DNA of 64,000 nucleotides from Chitinimonas prasina (GCF_030160395.1 NZ_BSOG01000002.1:1-64000); one strand, 5' to 3'; counted from the first letter of the stretch, positions 8,122 through 18,759 are shown. Made by a program: numbers and translations. The notes: generated by a model not told the origin, from the letters alone.

Positions 8122-8574
8122 TCAGGTAGGTTGCTTGAGCGGAATCTCGGCGAAATCCTCGGTATGGGCCAGTTGGCTAAAGATGGTGTGCAGGTCTGCA
8201 GGCGGCGGCATCAGCTTGCGCGCTTTCAGGTCCAGCCAGGCGCCGCTGACTTCGTGCCGGGCTGCCAGCTTACCATCGGCCTTATAGAGGTCGTGTCGTA
8301 TGGCAAAGCGACTGCTGTCCTGGCTCAGCCCGGCGATGCGTACCTCTACGGTCAATCGCTCGCTCATCTTCACTTCCTTCAGATACTCGGTCCATTCCTT
8401 GAATATGACCGGGCCGAAGGCATGCTGCTGAAACTGCTCAAAGCCGAAACCGTGCAGTTTCAGCCACTCGATACGGGCGTGGGTGCAGAAGTCGGCATAG
8501 GCGCTGTGGCGCACATGCTGGTTGGCATCGCAATCAGACCAGCGCACTTCAACAGTGTGGCGGAAGGTTTCCAT
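8122..8574 (-). CDS. Acyl-CoA thioesterase, 4HBT hotdog family
   Basis: 150 residues, cytosolic. It opens FRHTVEVRWSDCDANQHVRHSAYADF, the 4-hydroxybenzoyl-CoA thioesterase/YbgC-FadM pattern with catalytic Asp in the WSDCD segment. The start at 8574 follows GAGAG; a longer frame from 8634 adds an unrelated serine-rich leader. It is convergent with the EEP gene (13 bp apart). Such enzymes release free fatty or aromatic acids from CoA. Substrate not deducible. Confidence 0.88.
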   Translation of the reverse strand: METFRHTVEVRWSDCDANQHVRHSAYADFCTHARIEWLKLHGFGFEQFQQHAFGPVIFKEWTEYLKEVKMSERLTVEVRIAGLSQDSSRFAIRHDLYKADGKLAARHEVSGAWLDLKARKLMPPPADLHTIFSQLAHTEDFAEIPLKQPT

Positions 8575-8664
8575 GGGTGCATCTCTCGATAGGCTTGATG
8601 ATGCGATGCTAGTTGGCTCAGAAAATTCAAGCAACTGCTTGCTTGAATTATATTCGTGGGCTTG

Positions 8665-8788
8665 GAGCCGCTAACAAGACCCAGCGAAGCGGTTCTGGCT
8701 AGGCGTGCAAACGATGGCGCACGCAGCGGGTAGTGCATGGGTACGGCAAGTTTGCACAACAACGCCAGAAGGGATTTGTTTGCGGCTC
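8665..8788 (-). repeat. 124-bp palindromic dispersed repeat, copy 2
   Basis: Read on the minus strand it opens GAGCCGCAAACAAATCCC and closes GGGTCTTGTTAGCGGCTC. It matches copy 1 (477-600) over the full 124 bp, with the same TTCTGGCGTTGTTGTGC left arm and GCCTAGCCAGAACCGC right arm. An inner perfect pair GTGCAAAC/GTTTGCAC makes the hairpin continuous. The copies differ by compensating changes in the stem, which suggests selection for, or mobility of, the folded form. Confidence 0.75.
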
Positions 8789-8971
8789 ATAGTTGCCTGC
8801 CGCAGAGGCGGTTGGCTTGATATGCGGCCCATGGTAGCGATGCATCAGACAAGCAAATCTGGCTGTGGCGCGACTGTTGTAGCTCGCTAAACCCGCGTAG
8901 CAAAGCTGGCTGAGCGAGCTAGAGCACGGCTAGTCCGCTCAGCGAGGCCACACGGGTATTGTCAGCGATGC
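8789..8971. other. Intergenic stretch with a 9-bp inverted repeat
   Basis: No gene is supported between the repeat and the DUF6488 gene. A perfect 9-bp inverted repeat (TAGCTCGCT at 8880-8888, AGCGAGCTA at 8913-8921) could form a stem with a 24-nt loop downstream of the DUF6488 gene. There is no T-run, so termination is unproven. Confidence 0.45.
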
Positions 8972-9313
8972 TTACAGGGTGCCGGTGTGGTTGGCACCCA
9001 GATAGTTACCCACATCATCAAGGAAGATATAGAGGGTGCGCTTGGCGGTATCGCTCTCTGCTGGGTTCTGGTAGCTGACTACCCATACCGGGCCATTGGG
9101 GGTGTCGCGGCTGCTGATCTCCTTGGCCGAGGTCATCTTCCAGGACAGTTGGAGCTTCTTGCTGTCCACCAGCATTTCGATCACCTTGTTGCCGCGTGCC
9201 GATGCACCATCCTTGCTGATGGGTTCCTCATCGCCGTGATTGCCATGCGCGTGGGCGGCCAGGGTGGACAGGGCAAGCAGGGTGCCGATCAGGGTTTGTT
9301 TCCAGAGTTTCAT
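8972..9313 (-). CDS. DUF6488 family periplasmic protein
   Basis: 113 residues with a clear signal peptide (LIGTLLALSTLAAHA) followed by HGNHGDEEPIS, a His/Asp/Glu-rich start that could bind metal. The rest, with ASARGNKVIEMLVDSKKLQLSW and YIFLDDVGNYLGANHTG, fits the DUF6488 family as I remember it. It is the last gene of a set with the membrane-anchored protein (9373-9987) and the HupE/UreJ-like protein (9992-10726). This trio is often found near heavy-metal efflux genes. A role in metal handling is inference. Confidence 0.75.
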   Translation of the reverse strand: MKLWKQTLIGTLLALSTLAAHAHGNHGDEEPISKDGASARGNKVIEMLVDSKKLQLSWKMTSAKEISSRDTPNGPVWVVSYQNPAESDTAKRTLYIFLDDVGNYLGANHTGTL

Positions 9314-9372
9314 TGTGGTCCTCGTATCAAGGAAGTGAGATAGCGCCTGCCATCTCCGTGGGTGGTGCCTTC

Positions 9373-9987
9373 TCAGGGGCGATAGAGCTTCTTGTAATAA
9401 CCGCTGGTCTGTACGGTGATGGTGACGGGCTTATCGCCACGATTGCGCCAATACCAGCCGTGGCTACCGTCGAAAGGGGCGACAAAGGCACCATGGCCTT
9501 CGGCTTTGTTACGGTCTTTCCAGTAGCTGCTGAACTCTTCGGGGCTGGCGTTGGGTTTTTCGCCATGCATGTCGAAATTGACCAGGCCCCCATTGGTTTT
9601 CCAGCTGAACACGAAACGCTCGCCCGCTTGCATGCCTGCCTTAATCTCCGCACCTTCATCCGGTTGTAGCGTTAGTGTCAGGGTATCGCTACGGAAAGGC
9701 GTAGTTGACCGCCACGTGGCCGTCAATGGGGAGCTATCCAGGCTGAAGTTGGGGTCCAGCCCGGTTGCTGCCGGTGCCGTTTGGGAGGCGGGGTTGATGT
9801 CCGGCTTGGCGCTCAGTGCAGTCAGACCTAAGCGCTTGCCCAGGCCGGTGGGGTCGATACCGTACTCAGCGGGTAGTACCACCGTTGTCAGCAAGACAGC
9901 GGCAACGCTGAACGCAAGGCCAGTGGCCTTCAGCAGTTGGGAGGTGGTGGGCAGGCGGGTCTGATCGGGGTGCTGGTGGTTATTCAT
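9373..9987 (-). CDS. Membrane-anchored periplasmic protein of the HupE/DUF6488 cluster
   Basis: 204 residues. One N-terminal transmembrane segment (LLKATGLAFSVAAVLLTTVVLP) precedes a periplasmic domain with FRSDTLTLTLQPDEGAEIKA, FVFSWKTNGGLVNFDMHGE, and a C-terminal HGWYWRNRGDKPVTITVQ beta-sandwich-like segment. Databases usually call such proteins 'transmembrane anchor protein'; the function is unknown. It begins 4 bp after the HupE/UreJ-like gene, so the two are surely co-transcribed. The His/Trp-rich part may sense or bind a ligand, but nothing here proves it. Confidence 0.75.
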   Translation of the reverse strand: MNNHQHPDQTRLPTTSQLLKATGLAFSVAAVLLTTVVLPAEYGIDPTGLGKRLGLTALSAKPDINPASQTAPAATGLDPNFSLDSSPLTATWRSTTPFRSDTLTLTLQPDEGAEIKAGMQAGERFVFSWKTNGGLVNFDMHGEKPNASPEEFSSYWKDRNKAEGHGAFVAPFDGSHGWYWRNRGDKPVTITVQTSGYYKKLYRP

Positions 9988-9991
9988 GGCA

Positions 9992-10726
9992 TCAGTTTAT
10001 GGCAGGTGTGAAATAGCCGGCCATCTGGTAGCCGATCAGCACAAAGCCCGCGACCATCAGGGCACTATTGGCAACCAGTACGTGGCGGGGAAAGGATGCC
10101 ATCTTGCGCCAGAAGCTCATGGCAATAAGGATGGCACTGAGTGCCAGTAGCTGGCCTATTTCAACACCGACATTGAAGGCCAGGATATTGGCTACCAGCC
10201 CGTCCTGGGCCAGTGTGAATGCCTGTAGTTTTGTAGCAAGGCCGAAACCGTGAAAGAAGCCGAATATCAGCACTGCAGCCTTGGTGTTGGGCTGGACACC
10301 CAGGGTGCGCTGAAAGCCTCCCAGATTGTCGAAAGCTTTGTACACGACAGAGAGGCCGATGATGGCGTCGACGATATAGGCATTTGCATGGGTGTTGCTG
10401 AGCACGCCATAGAGCAGGGTAACGCTATGGCCAATAGCGAACAGCGTGACATAGGCTGCAATCTCCTTCATCCGGTACAGGAAGAAGATCACCCCAATCA
10501 GGAACAATAAATGGTCGTAGCCGGTGACCATGTGCTTGGCGCCAAGGTAGATGAAGGGCAGCAACTGCATGCCGCTGACGCCTTCTATAAAAGCTTTGTC
10601 GTCCTCGGCTACGCCATGGGCAAACGCTCCGGCACCAAGGCCGATGATCAGCAGGACTGCCAAAAGCCTCACCAGCCATCCAAACCCAAGGCTTGGCCGG
10701 GCTTGCCATGATGATGCGAGTTGCAT
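9992..10726 (-). CDS. HupE/UreJ-family membrane protein
   Basis: 244 residues, about 6-7 transmembrane helices after a signal-like start ending in AFAHGVAEDD. Family motifs are conserved: GAKHMVTGYDHLLFLIGVIFF, IGHSVTLL, and FGFFHGFGLA, all with membrane histidines and aspartate suited to metal transport. HupE/UreJ proteins move Ni, Co or a related metal. The ATG at 10726 follows AGGAGT; a longer frame to 10834 lacks a good site. First gene of the three-gene unit ending with DUF6488. Confidence 0.85.
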   Translation of the reverse strand: MQLASSWQARPSLGFGWLVRLLAVLLIIGLGAGAFAHGVAEDDKAFIEGVSGMQLLPFIYLGAKHMVTGYDHLLFLIGVIFFLYRMKEIAAYVTLFAIGHSVTLLYGVLSNTHANAYIVDAIIGLSVVYKAFDNLGGFQRTLGVQPNTKAAVLIFGFFHGFGLATKLQAFTLAQDGLVANILAFNVGVEIGQLLALSAILIAMSFWRKMASFPRHVLVANSALMVAGFVLIGYQMAGYFTPAIN

Positions 10727-10926
10727 GCTTGCGGACTCCTGAATCGCTGTACGGGGAGGGTGACGATACGACAGGAACGGCGTGTCTGGATAGTCGTGCA
10801 GGCGCATCCTACCGATGCGAGGTATTGCTTGCAATACAATGGCATAAAGGTAGCTTTAAGGGGCCGCCAGGTACTTTGCCCAGGGGCAGGTTGAGTGCTC
10901 TGGCGGTCATCTTACAAGCAGCATAA

Positions 10927-10953
10927 CCAGGCCGGGTCGTAAGCCCGGGCCTG
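10927..10953 (-). terminator. Hairpin downstream of katG
   Basis: ACCAGGCCGGG pairs with CCCGGGCCTGGT around an 8-nt loop, about 50 bp after the katG stop. The stem is strong, but a T-run is lacking on the minus strand, so it is either a weak intrinsic terminator or an RNA-stabilising hairpin. Confidence 0.45.
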
Positions 10954-11001
10954 GTCAGGAGACGGTAGCTTGATTGCTTGCTTGCTAGCTGGCCATGGTC
11001 A

Positions 11002-13212
<2,211 letters not shown>

Positions 13213-13268
13213 CTATGATCGTGATGCATGCACTGGGCTAGGTAAGCCAGTTTGTAACCTGGCTTTAA

Positions 13269-13283
13269 ATAGATCAAATCTAT
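13269..13283. promoter_or_regulatory. OxyR-like operator upstream of katG
   Basis: ATAGATCAAATCTAT fits the ATAGnTnnnAnCTAT half of the OxyR consensus exactly, and sits in a longer perfect inverted repeat (AAATAGAT-CAA-ATCTATTT, 13267-13285). The second half expected 7 bp further on (ATTA-N7-AGTG) matches poorly, so binding as a full tetramer site is uncertain. Position upstream of a catalase-peroxidase gene supports the call. Confidence 0.6.
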
Positions 13284-13500
13284 TTTAATTATTATGTTGA
13301 TAGTGTTTACGCTTGACGGCTTGCCGATAGGGCTGCGCGTGGGGGCGGACGGCGAGCATCACTCAGCATAGGCAATGACGCTTGCTACGCAATGTGCTGC
13401 TGATGTGGCGTTGACAGCGCAGGCAGCTCCGCAACTGATGACGCTGTAGGTGCGTAAGGATGCCAATCACTACCTTGCATAACATCTGTAGCGTCTTTAA

Positions 13501-13529
13501 CAAGGTATCTTGCAATGAAAGGTACCTTG
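13501..13529. promoter_or_regulatory. Candidate PadR operator
   Basis: CAAGGTA (13501-13507) and TACCTTG (13523-13529) form a 7-bp inverted repeat. The inner half GGTACC is itself palindromic, and a third TACCTTG lies at 13471-13477. The cluster stands 60 bp before a PadR-family gene, where autoregulation is common. The motif is not one I can match to a proven PadR site. Confidence 0.4.
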
Positions 13530-13588
13530 CGCTACATTGCAGCCATGTATGAACCAAGTGGCGCCTGTGGGTGCAAAGGGGTGGTTTG

Positions 13589-13897
13589 ATGAAGACACAA
13601 CTGAAGAAAGGCGTGCTGGAAATGTGCGTGCTTGCCGTGCTGGAGCAGCATGACAGCTATGCCTACGAGATTGTCTCGACATTGGCCGACAGTGTGGAGA
13701 TGAGTGAAGGCACTATTTATCCACTGATGCGGCGTTTGCAGAGCGATGGCCTGGTCAGCACCTATCTGGTGGAGTCTGATGCCGGGCCACCTCGCAAATA
13801 CTACCGCCTGGAGGTAAAGGGGGCAGAGGTGCTGGGCCAGATGAAGCAGGAGTGGAGCAGCTTTCTGGAAGAAGTGAACAGGATAGTGCAGGGATGA
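13589..13897 (+). CDS. PadR-family transcriptional regulator
   Basis: 102 residues, a short PadR protein. It opens MKTQLKKGVLEMCVLAVLEQ, then the winged helix segment SVEMSEGTIYPLMRRLQSDGLVSTYL and GPPRKYYRLEVKG, all typical. The start at 13589 follows AAAGGGG. Its stop (TGA) overlaps the ATG of the DUF1700 gene, a pairing widespread in bacteria: PadR regulators commonly precede DUF1700/HAAS membrane proteins. It probably represses its own operon. Confidence 0.93.
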   Translation: MKTQLKKGVLEMCVLAVLEQHDSYAYEIVSTLADSVEMSEGTIYPLMRRLQSDGLVSTYLVESDAGPPRKYYRLEVKGAEVLGQMKQEWSSFLEEVNRIVQG

Positions 13898-14493
13898 TGA
13901 CCATGAACCGCGAACAGTTTCTGAAAACACTGAAGCAAGAGTTGCGAGCCATGCCCGAACGCGAGCGCAACGAGATCCTGGCCGACTATGAGGAGTATTT
14001 CCGTGATGCCCTTGCAGCCGGTAGGACGGAGGAGGATGTCGCGCGTTCTTTGGGGGCACCGCGGCAGCTGGCGAGGGAGCTACGCGCCGAGGCTAGCATC
14101 AAGGGCTGGGAAGAGAAGCGTTCTTTGGGCAACTTTGCCCGGCTGTTCCTTTCTGTTGCCGGCCTGGGTCTCGTTAACCTGATGCTGCTGCTGCCCCTGC
14201 TGATCCTGGTGACGATACTGCTGTCGTTCTTTGTGGCTGCCTTCGCGTTGATCGCAGCAGGAGCGGGCTTGGTGCTGGCCAGTATTCCCGGTATGGGACT
14301 GGCGGGTTTCATTACCGTCGATGTCGCGGGGGTGGAGCTGGTAGAACCGCTGGCTGTTGCCCTGGCTGGGGTAGGGGTGTTCTGTTCGGGCCTGGTGTGG
14401 TTTCTGTTTGACGCCTGGGTAACCAAATGGGTGGCTGTGGGCTTGGTGAAATATGCTCGGCTCAACTTCCGCCTGCTACGCGGTGAAGCCTGA
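13897..14493 (+). CDS. DUF1700 (HAAS-domain) inner-membrane protein
   Basis: 198 residues. The N-terminal cytosolic helices NREQFLKTLKQELRAMPERERNEILADYEEYF and the following SLGAPRQLARELRAE define the HAAS/DUF1700 domain. Three or four hydrophobic helices follow. The ATG at 13897 overlaps the PadR stop by one base. HAAS proteins are thought to act with PadR regulators in sensing envelope state. Exact role unknown. The gene continues into a set of very small genes. Confidence 0.88.
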   Translation: MTMNREQFLKTLKQELRAMPERERNEILADYEEYFRDALAAGRTEEDVARSLGAPRQLARELRAEASIKGWEEKRSLGNFARLFLSVAGLGLVNLMLLLPLLILVTILLSFFVAAFALIAAGAGLVLASIPGMGLAGFITVDVAGVELVEPLAVALAGVGVFCSGLVWFLFDAWVTKWVAVGLVKYARLNFRLLRGEA

Positions 14494-14515
14494 CTATCTA
14501 CGAGGAGCGGCGACC

Positions 14516-14731
14516 ATGTTCGGACTATTTGGTTTGGCAAGATCGGCTAGCGCAAGCGGCTGTGGGACGGGTCATTCATCGCCTATCGCTGCGGCTGAGG
14601 CGGCGAAAGCGGCGTTTGATCGCATTTGCGTCGCCGTGGACGTTGGGCTGCGTCAGGATGCAGGCCATACAAGACCCTCGATAAGTCGTGAACAGCCGCA
14701 TCCACTTGAGCGCGAAGGAGTAGCCGCATGA
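14516..14731 (+). CDS. Small unrecognised protein of the PadR operon
   Basis: 71 residues, starting after a GAGGAG site 22 bp past the DUF1700 gene. Sequence begins MFGLFGLARSASASGCGTGH and has an Ala-rich helix (AAAEAAKAAFDRICVAV). There is no obvious signal peptide or family. Its stop overlaps the next ATG by 4 bp (ATGA), which supports a real translated gene. Confidence 0.6.
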   Translation: MFGLFGLARSASASGCGTGHSSPIAAAEAAKAAFDRICVAVDVGLRQDAGHTRPSISREQPHPLEREGVAA

Positions 14732-14925
14732 AACCGTATGAAGGAAGCCACCTTGATGACCTGCTTGAGTCCGCCCTGATACTGAGTGCAGGCTTTTTCA
14801 TGTGTCTGACCTTGGTGATGGACTTCGGTATGGGCGGCAAGGCTGGGCAGGCGGAAGCACAGCGCGCTGATCAGCTGGCTGCTTCAGGCTGGGTGGCTGC
14901 CGGACAAAGATCGGGCAAGGCTTGA
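14728..14925 (+). CDS. Small membrane protein of the PadR operon
   Basis: 65 residues. Start follows GAAGGAG and overlaps the preceding stop (ATGA). One hydrophobic helix (LLESALILSAGFFMCLTLVM) is followed by a polar tail rich in Ala, Gly and Gln. No family recognised. Probably inserted in the inner membrane. Confidence 0.6.
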   Translation: MKPYEGSHLDDLLESALILSAGFFMCLTLVMDFGMGGKAGQAEAQRADQLAASGWVAAGQRSGKA

Positions 14926-14935
14926 GGTGCGTGCC

Positions 14936-15181
14936 ATGCCTGATGGAGAGTTGAGAAGCGCATTGCAATTAGGTGCTGCCACCCTGCTGGGTAGTGGCTT
15001 GGTGCTGGGCGTAACGGCCATGCTGGTGAACATGGTGCCGCAGGCGCAGGCTCACCAGGGTGAGCCACATGGTGTACCCGTATTGAGCAAGCCTGCGATG
15101 AGAGATGCTGCTGCAGCACGTTTCAGGCAAGCTGAAGGGTCTTCGCTGGATGGACCTGTGGCCAGGACCGCAGCAACCTGA
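14936..15181 (+). CDS. Small membrane protein of the PadR operon, last gene
   Basis: 81 residues, starting 10 bp after the previous gene. A strongly hydrophobic segment LGAATLLGSGLVLGVTAMLVNMV leads to a hydrophilic, probably periplasmic tail (AHQGEPHGVPVLSKP) with an APQAQA-like cleavage region. A start at 14927 (GTG) is possible. Unknown function; with the two previous genes it forms a set of small proteins unique, as far as I can tell, to this locus. Confidence 0.55.
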   Translation: MPDGELRSALQLGAATLLGSGLVLGVTAMLVNMVPQAQAHQGEPHGVPVLSKPAMRDAAAARFRQAEGSSLDGPVARTAAT

Positions 15182-15207
15182 TATCCGCTTGATTGCGGGG
15201 CGCAGGG

Positions 15208-15966
15208 TTACTGCATGTTATGTTGCTCATTCTGCCACTGATCGCGTATCGCCTTATAGCGACCACTCTGCCGTATCAGTGCCATGCCTTGATTGAACTG
15301 CTGCATGGCGGCATATGCATCCGGGTGGCTCTTGGAGAATACTGTGTAGACGCCTGATTCTGCGACCTGGCCGACGATCTTGAACTTGCCGAAGAACTCG
15401 TTGGGGCGGCGATTGATCAGGGCCTTGGTGTTCCATTCCATGGCGACCGTGTATTGCACCCGCCCCGCAATCAGCATGCGGAAATTGTTCTCGTCGCGGG
15501 GGGTGAAGATACGCTTGATTTTCTGATTGGTATCAAACTCGGGGCCGTATTCGTAGCCGTTGGTGACGGCGACCTCCTTGCCCTCGAGATCGTGTGGCCG
15601 CAGGCCGTGTTCTGTGCTGTTGGCCCGGGCATATATCTGGTATTGCACCGTGAACATGGGTTGCTCATGCCATAGGTAGTCCTGCTCTATGCCGGGATGG
15701 CGCAAGGTATTGAAGCAGCCTATCAATGCACCTGCCTTGGTGAGTGCCATGCAGCGCGCATAGGGCATGACCTTGTATTCCACCTTGACCCCTGCCGCCT
15801 TGAAGGCCTCTCGCACCAGATCGACCGTCAGGCCTTTGAGCTGTCCGTTGACGAGACCCGATTGCGGGTACCAGTCGTCTTCTGCGCCTATGGTGATGGT
15901 GCTGCCCGCCTTGGCAGGGAGGCAGAGGCAGATGACGGTGAGTGATAGCCAGCAAAGTCTTTTCAT
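15208..15966 (-). CDS. Periplasmic solute-binding protein, SBP_bac_3 family
   Basis: 252 residues with a signal peptide (MKRLCWLSLTVICLCLPAKAG). The mature protein begins TITIGAEDDWYPQSG and continues PYARCMALTKAG, GCFNTLRHPG, VTNGYEYG. It is a close paralogue of 4422-5159, and more distantly of 48192-48944. A GGGGATTAGG site precedes the ATG. No transport partner is encoded nearby. Two cysteines (in PYARCM and GCF) are shared by the two close paralogues, perhaps a disulfide. Confidence 0.87.
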   Translation of the reverse strand: MKRLCWLSLTVICLCLPAKAGSTITIGAEDDWYPQSGLVNGQLKGLTVDLVREAFKAAGVKVEYKVMPYARCMALTKAGALIGCFNTLRHPGIEQDYLWHEQPMFTVQYQIYARANSTEHGLRPHDLEGKEVAVTNGYEYGPEFDTNQKIKRIFTPRDENNFRMLIAGRVQYTVAMEWNTKALINRRPNEFFGKFKIVGQVAESGVYTVFSKSHPDAYAAMQQFNQGMALIRQSGRYKAIRDQWQNEQHNMQ

Positions 15967-16060
15967 GCCTAATCCCCATGGCGATTATATTTAATATAGC
16001 AACCCGACGCGGTGCCTGCCTGGAGTGAGCGTAACGCGGCATGCGTGTCTGTAGAGCATG

Positions 16061-16086
16061 AAAAAAGCCCGGTATGAACCGGGCTT
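16061..16086 (-). terminator. Intrinsic terminator of lysS
   Basis: On the minus strand GCCCGG-TTCATA-CCGGGC is followed by TTTTTT, 8 bp after the lysS stop. Confidence 0.88.
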
Positions 16087-16093
16087 GTCTACA

Positions 16094-17599
16094 TCAATCT
16101 TCGCGCCGCATTTGCGGGAAAAGTATCACATCGCGTATGGAGGGGGCATCGGTCAGCAGCATGACCAGCCTATCTATGCCCACACCCAGGCCACCCGTGG
16201 GTGGCAGGCCGTGTTCCAGTGCGCGGATGTACTCGGCATCGTAGTGCATGGCCTCTTCGTCGCCGGCATCTTTCTGGCGAACCTGATCCAGGAAGCGCTC
16301 GGCCTGTTCTTCAGGGTCGTTCAGCTCGGAGAAGCCGTTAGCCAGTTCGCGGCCCACGGCGAACAGCTCGAAGCGCTCGGTGATACCGGGGCGGGTATCG
16401 GAGCCACGGGCCAGCGGGGAGATTTCCACCGGGTAGTCGATGATGTAGGTCGGGTCCCACAGCTTCTGTTCGGTGGTCTCCTCGAACAGGCTGAACTGCA
16501 GGCCAGCCACACCATTGGTGGCCACCAGCTTGCCACCCAGCTTTTCGATCTCGGCCTTGAGCCAGACGCGATCGTTCAGCTGCGCCTCGTTGTACTGGGG
16601 GTTGTACTTGAGGATGGCTTGCACCACGGTCAGGCGCTCGAAAGGCTTGGCCAGGTCGACGATCTTGCCCTGGTAGGTTACGACGGTGTGGCCTATCACC
16701 TCACGGGCAGCATGACGGATCATGGCCTCGGTCAGGTCCATCACACGGCGATAGTCGGCATAGGCTTCGTAGCTCTCCAGCATGGTGAACTCGGGGTTGT
16801 GCCGGGTGCTCATGCCTTCGTTACGGAAGTTGCGATTGATCTCGAACACGCGCTCCATGCCACCTACCACCAGGCGCTTCAGGTAAAGCTCGGGGGCAAT
16901 ACGCAGGTACAGCGGCATGTCCAGCGCATTGTGGTGGGTGACGAAAGGCTTGGCTGCTGCACCGCCGGGTATGGGGTGCATCATGGGGGTTTCGACTTCC
17001 AGATAGCCTTGATCGGCCATGAACTCGCGTATCTTCTGCACGATGCGCGAGCGCTTCATGAAGGTATCGCGGCTTTGCTCGTTGGTAATCAGATCTAGGT
17101 AGCGCTGGCGGTATTTGGTTTCCTGGTCCGTCATGCCGTGGAACTTCTCCGGCAGGGGGCGCAAGGCCTTGGTCAAGAGGCGTACCTCGGTCACCATCAC
17201 GCTCAGCTCACCAGTCTTGGTCTTCATCAGGGTGCCTTGAGCGCCGATGATGTCACCCAGATCCCAGGTCTTGAACTGGGCCAGTACGGTCTCACCAACC
17301 TGATCCAGCGAAACATACAGCTGGATACGGCCGCTACCGTCCTGAATGGTGGCGAAGGCTGCCTTGCCCATCACGCGCTTGAGCATCATGCGGCCTGCAA
17401 CGGCAACTTCTATCTTGTCGGCATCCAGGGCTTCCTTTTCGGCGCTGTCATGCTTGGCATGCAGATCGGCCGCCATATGCTTGCGGTCGAAATCGTTCGG
17501 GAAGGCGGGGCCATGCTGGCGGATCTCGGCCAGTTTGGCACGGCGCTCAGCCATAAGCTGGTTGTCGTCCTGCGTGATGGGGCTTTGTTCTTCGGCCAT
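16094..17599 (-). CDS. lysS: Lysyl-tRNA synthetase, class II
   Basis: 501 residues, the usual length. It charges tRNA-Lys. The N-terminal OB-fold ([30 protein letters not shown]) binds the anticodon. Class II motif 2 is [18 protein letters not shown], and motif 3 is [13 protein letters not shown] near the C-terminus. Bacterial LysS signature [10 protein letters not shown] is present. It lies 55 bp downstream of prfB on the same strand, the conserved prfB-lysS operon of proteobacteria. Confidence 0.97.
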   Translation of the reverse strand: MAEEQSPITQDDNQLMAERRAKLAEIRQHGPAFPNDFDRKHMAADLHAKHDSAEKEALDADKIEVAVAGRMMLKRVMGKAAFATIQDGSGRIQLYVSLDQVGETVLAQFKTWDLGDIIGAQGTLMKTKTGELSVMVTEVRLLTKALRPLPEKFHGMTDQETKYRQRYLDLITNEQSRDTFMKRSRIVQKIREFMADQGYLEVETPMMHPIPGGAAAKPFVTHHNALDMPLYLRIAPELYLKRLVVGGMERVFEINRNFRNEGMSTRHNPEFTMLESYEAYADYRRVMDLTEAMIRHAAREVIGHTVVTYQGKIVDLAKPFERLTVVQAILKYNPQYNEAQLNDRVWLKAEIEKLGGKLVATNGVAGLQFSLFEETTEQKLWDPTYIIDYPVEISPLARGSDTRPGITERFELFAVGRELANGFSELNDPEEQAERFLDQVRQKDAGDEEAMHYDAEYIRALEHGLPPTGGLGVGIDRLVMLLTDAPSIRDVILFPQMRRED

Positions 17600-17654
17600 G
17601 GTCTGCTCTTAACTCTCTGATTTGCTTTGAATCCGGGAAGCGTAGCCTGGGGTC

Positions 17655-18759
17655 TTAAACACCCTGCTTGAGGCTAGCTTCGATAAAGATATCCAGGTCG
17701 CCGTCCATCACGCCCTTGACGTTGCCGACTTCGACGCTGGTGCGCAGATCCTTGACGCGGCTCTGGTCGAACACATAGGAGCGAATCTGGTGGCCCCAGC
17801 CTATGTCAGACTTGCCGGCTTCCAGTGACTGCTGGGCTTCCATGCGCTTGCGCAATTCGGCCTCATACAACTTGGCGCGCAGCATCTGCATGGCTTCGTC
17901 CTTGTTGCGGTGCTGCGAGCGGTCGTTCTGGCACTGCACCACGATACCGGTGGGATTGTGCGTGATACGGACAGCAGAGTCGGTTTTGTTGATGTGCTGA
18001 CCACCGGCGCCCGAAGCGCGATAGGTGTCGATACGCAAGTCGGCCGGATTGATCTCGATCTCGATGGTGTCGTCGACCTCGGGGTAAACGAAGACAGACG
18101 AGAAGGACGTATGGCGGCGGGCATTGGAATCGAAGGGCGAGACCCGCACCAGGCGATGCACGCCGGTTTCGGTACGCATGAAACCGTAGGCGTATTCGCC
18201 ACTAAGCTTGAGGGTACAGCTCTGTATGCCGGCCACTTCGCCTTCGGACTCTTCCATCACTTCGACGGTAAAGCCCTTGCGTTCGCCATAGCGCAGATAC
18301 ATGCGCATCAGCATGCCGGCCCAATCCTGCGCTTCGGTGCCACCGGCACCCGACTGGATATCGATGAAGCAGGCGTTGGGGTCCATCGGATTGCTGAACA
18401 TACGGCGGAATTCGAGATCAGCGATCTTCTTCTCGGCCGCATCCAGGTCGCTGGCTACGGCTTCGATCGTGTCCCAATCCGATTCAGGCTTGGCCATGTC
18501 GAACAGATCGCGGCTGTCTGACGTGGTCTGGGCGATCTCGTCCAGCACCAGCACAACGGCCTCCAGCAGTTTTTTCTCCTTACCTATCTCCTGTGCCCGC
18601 TTGGGGTCATTCCACAGTTCCGGGTCTTCGGAGAGACGGCTTACTTCTTCCAGCCGGTCTTTTTTGCCAGGGTAGTCAAAGATACCTCCGAAGCTCGTCG
18701 CCACGGGCGGCAAGGTCGGCAATGCTGTTCTCGATCTGATTGAGGCGTTCGGCTTCCAT
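17655..18759 (-). CDS. prfB: Peptide chain release factor 2, programmed +1 frameshift
   Basis: RF2 terminates translation at UGA and UAA. The product is about 367 residues from two frames: 18759-18679 (27 codons, [16 protein letters not shown]...) and 18677-17655. The join is at CTT-TGA-C: an in-frame TGA at 18678-18676 follows CTT, with an internal Shine-Dalgarno GGAGG three bases upstream. This is the well known autoregulatory frameshift of prfB, which lets RF2 limit its own synthesis. [13 protein letters not shown] contains the stop-codon-reading SPF tripeptide, and [12 protein letters not shown] the GGQ motif that triggers peptide release. Followed by lysS. Confidence 0.95.

Noticed and set aside
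8640-8971. A coding gene across the repeat region after the thioesterase
   Set aside because: Frames there lie on the palindromic element and lack start signals.
16058-17098. Long plus-strand frame opposite lysS
   Set aside because: Its coordinates lie within the lysS gene, whose class II motifs are clear. The frame is a by-product of GC-rich codons.
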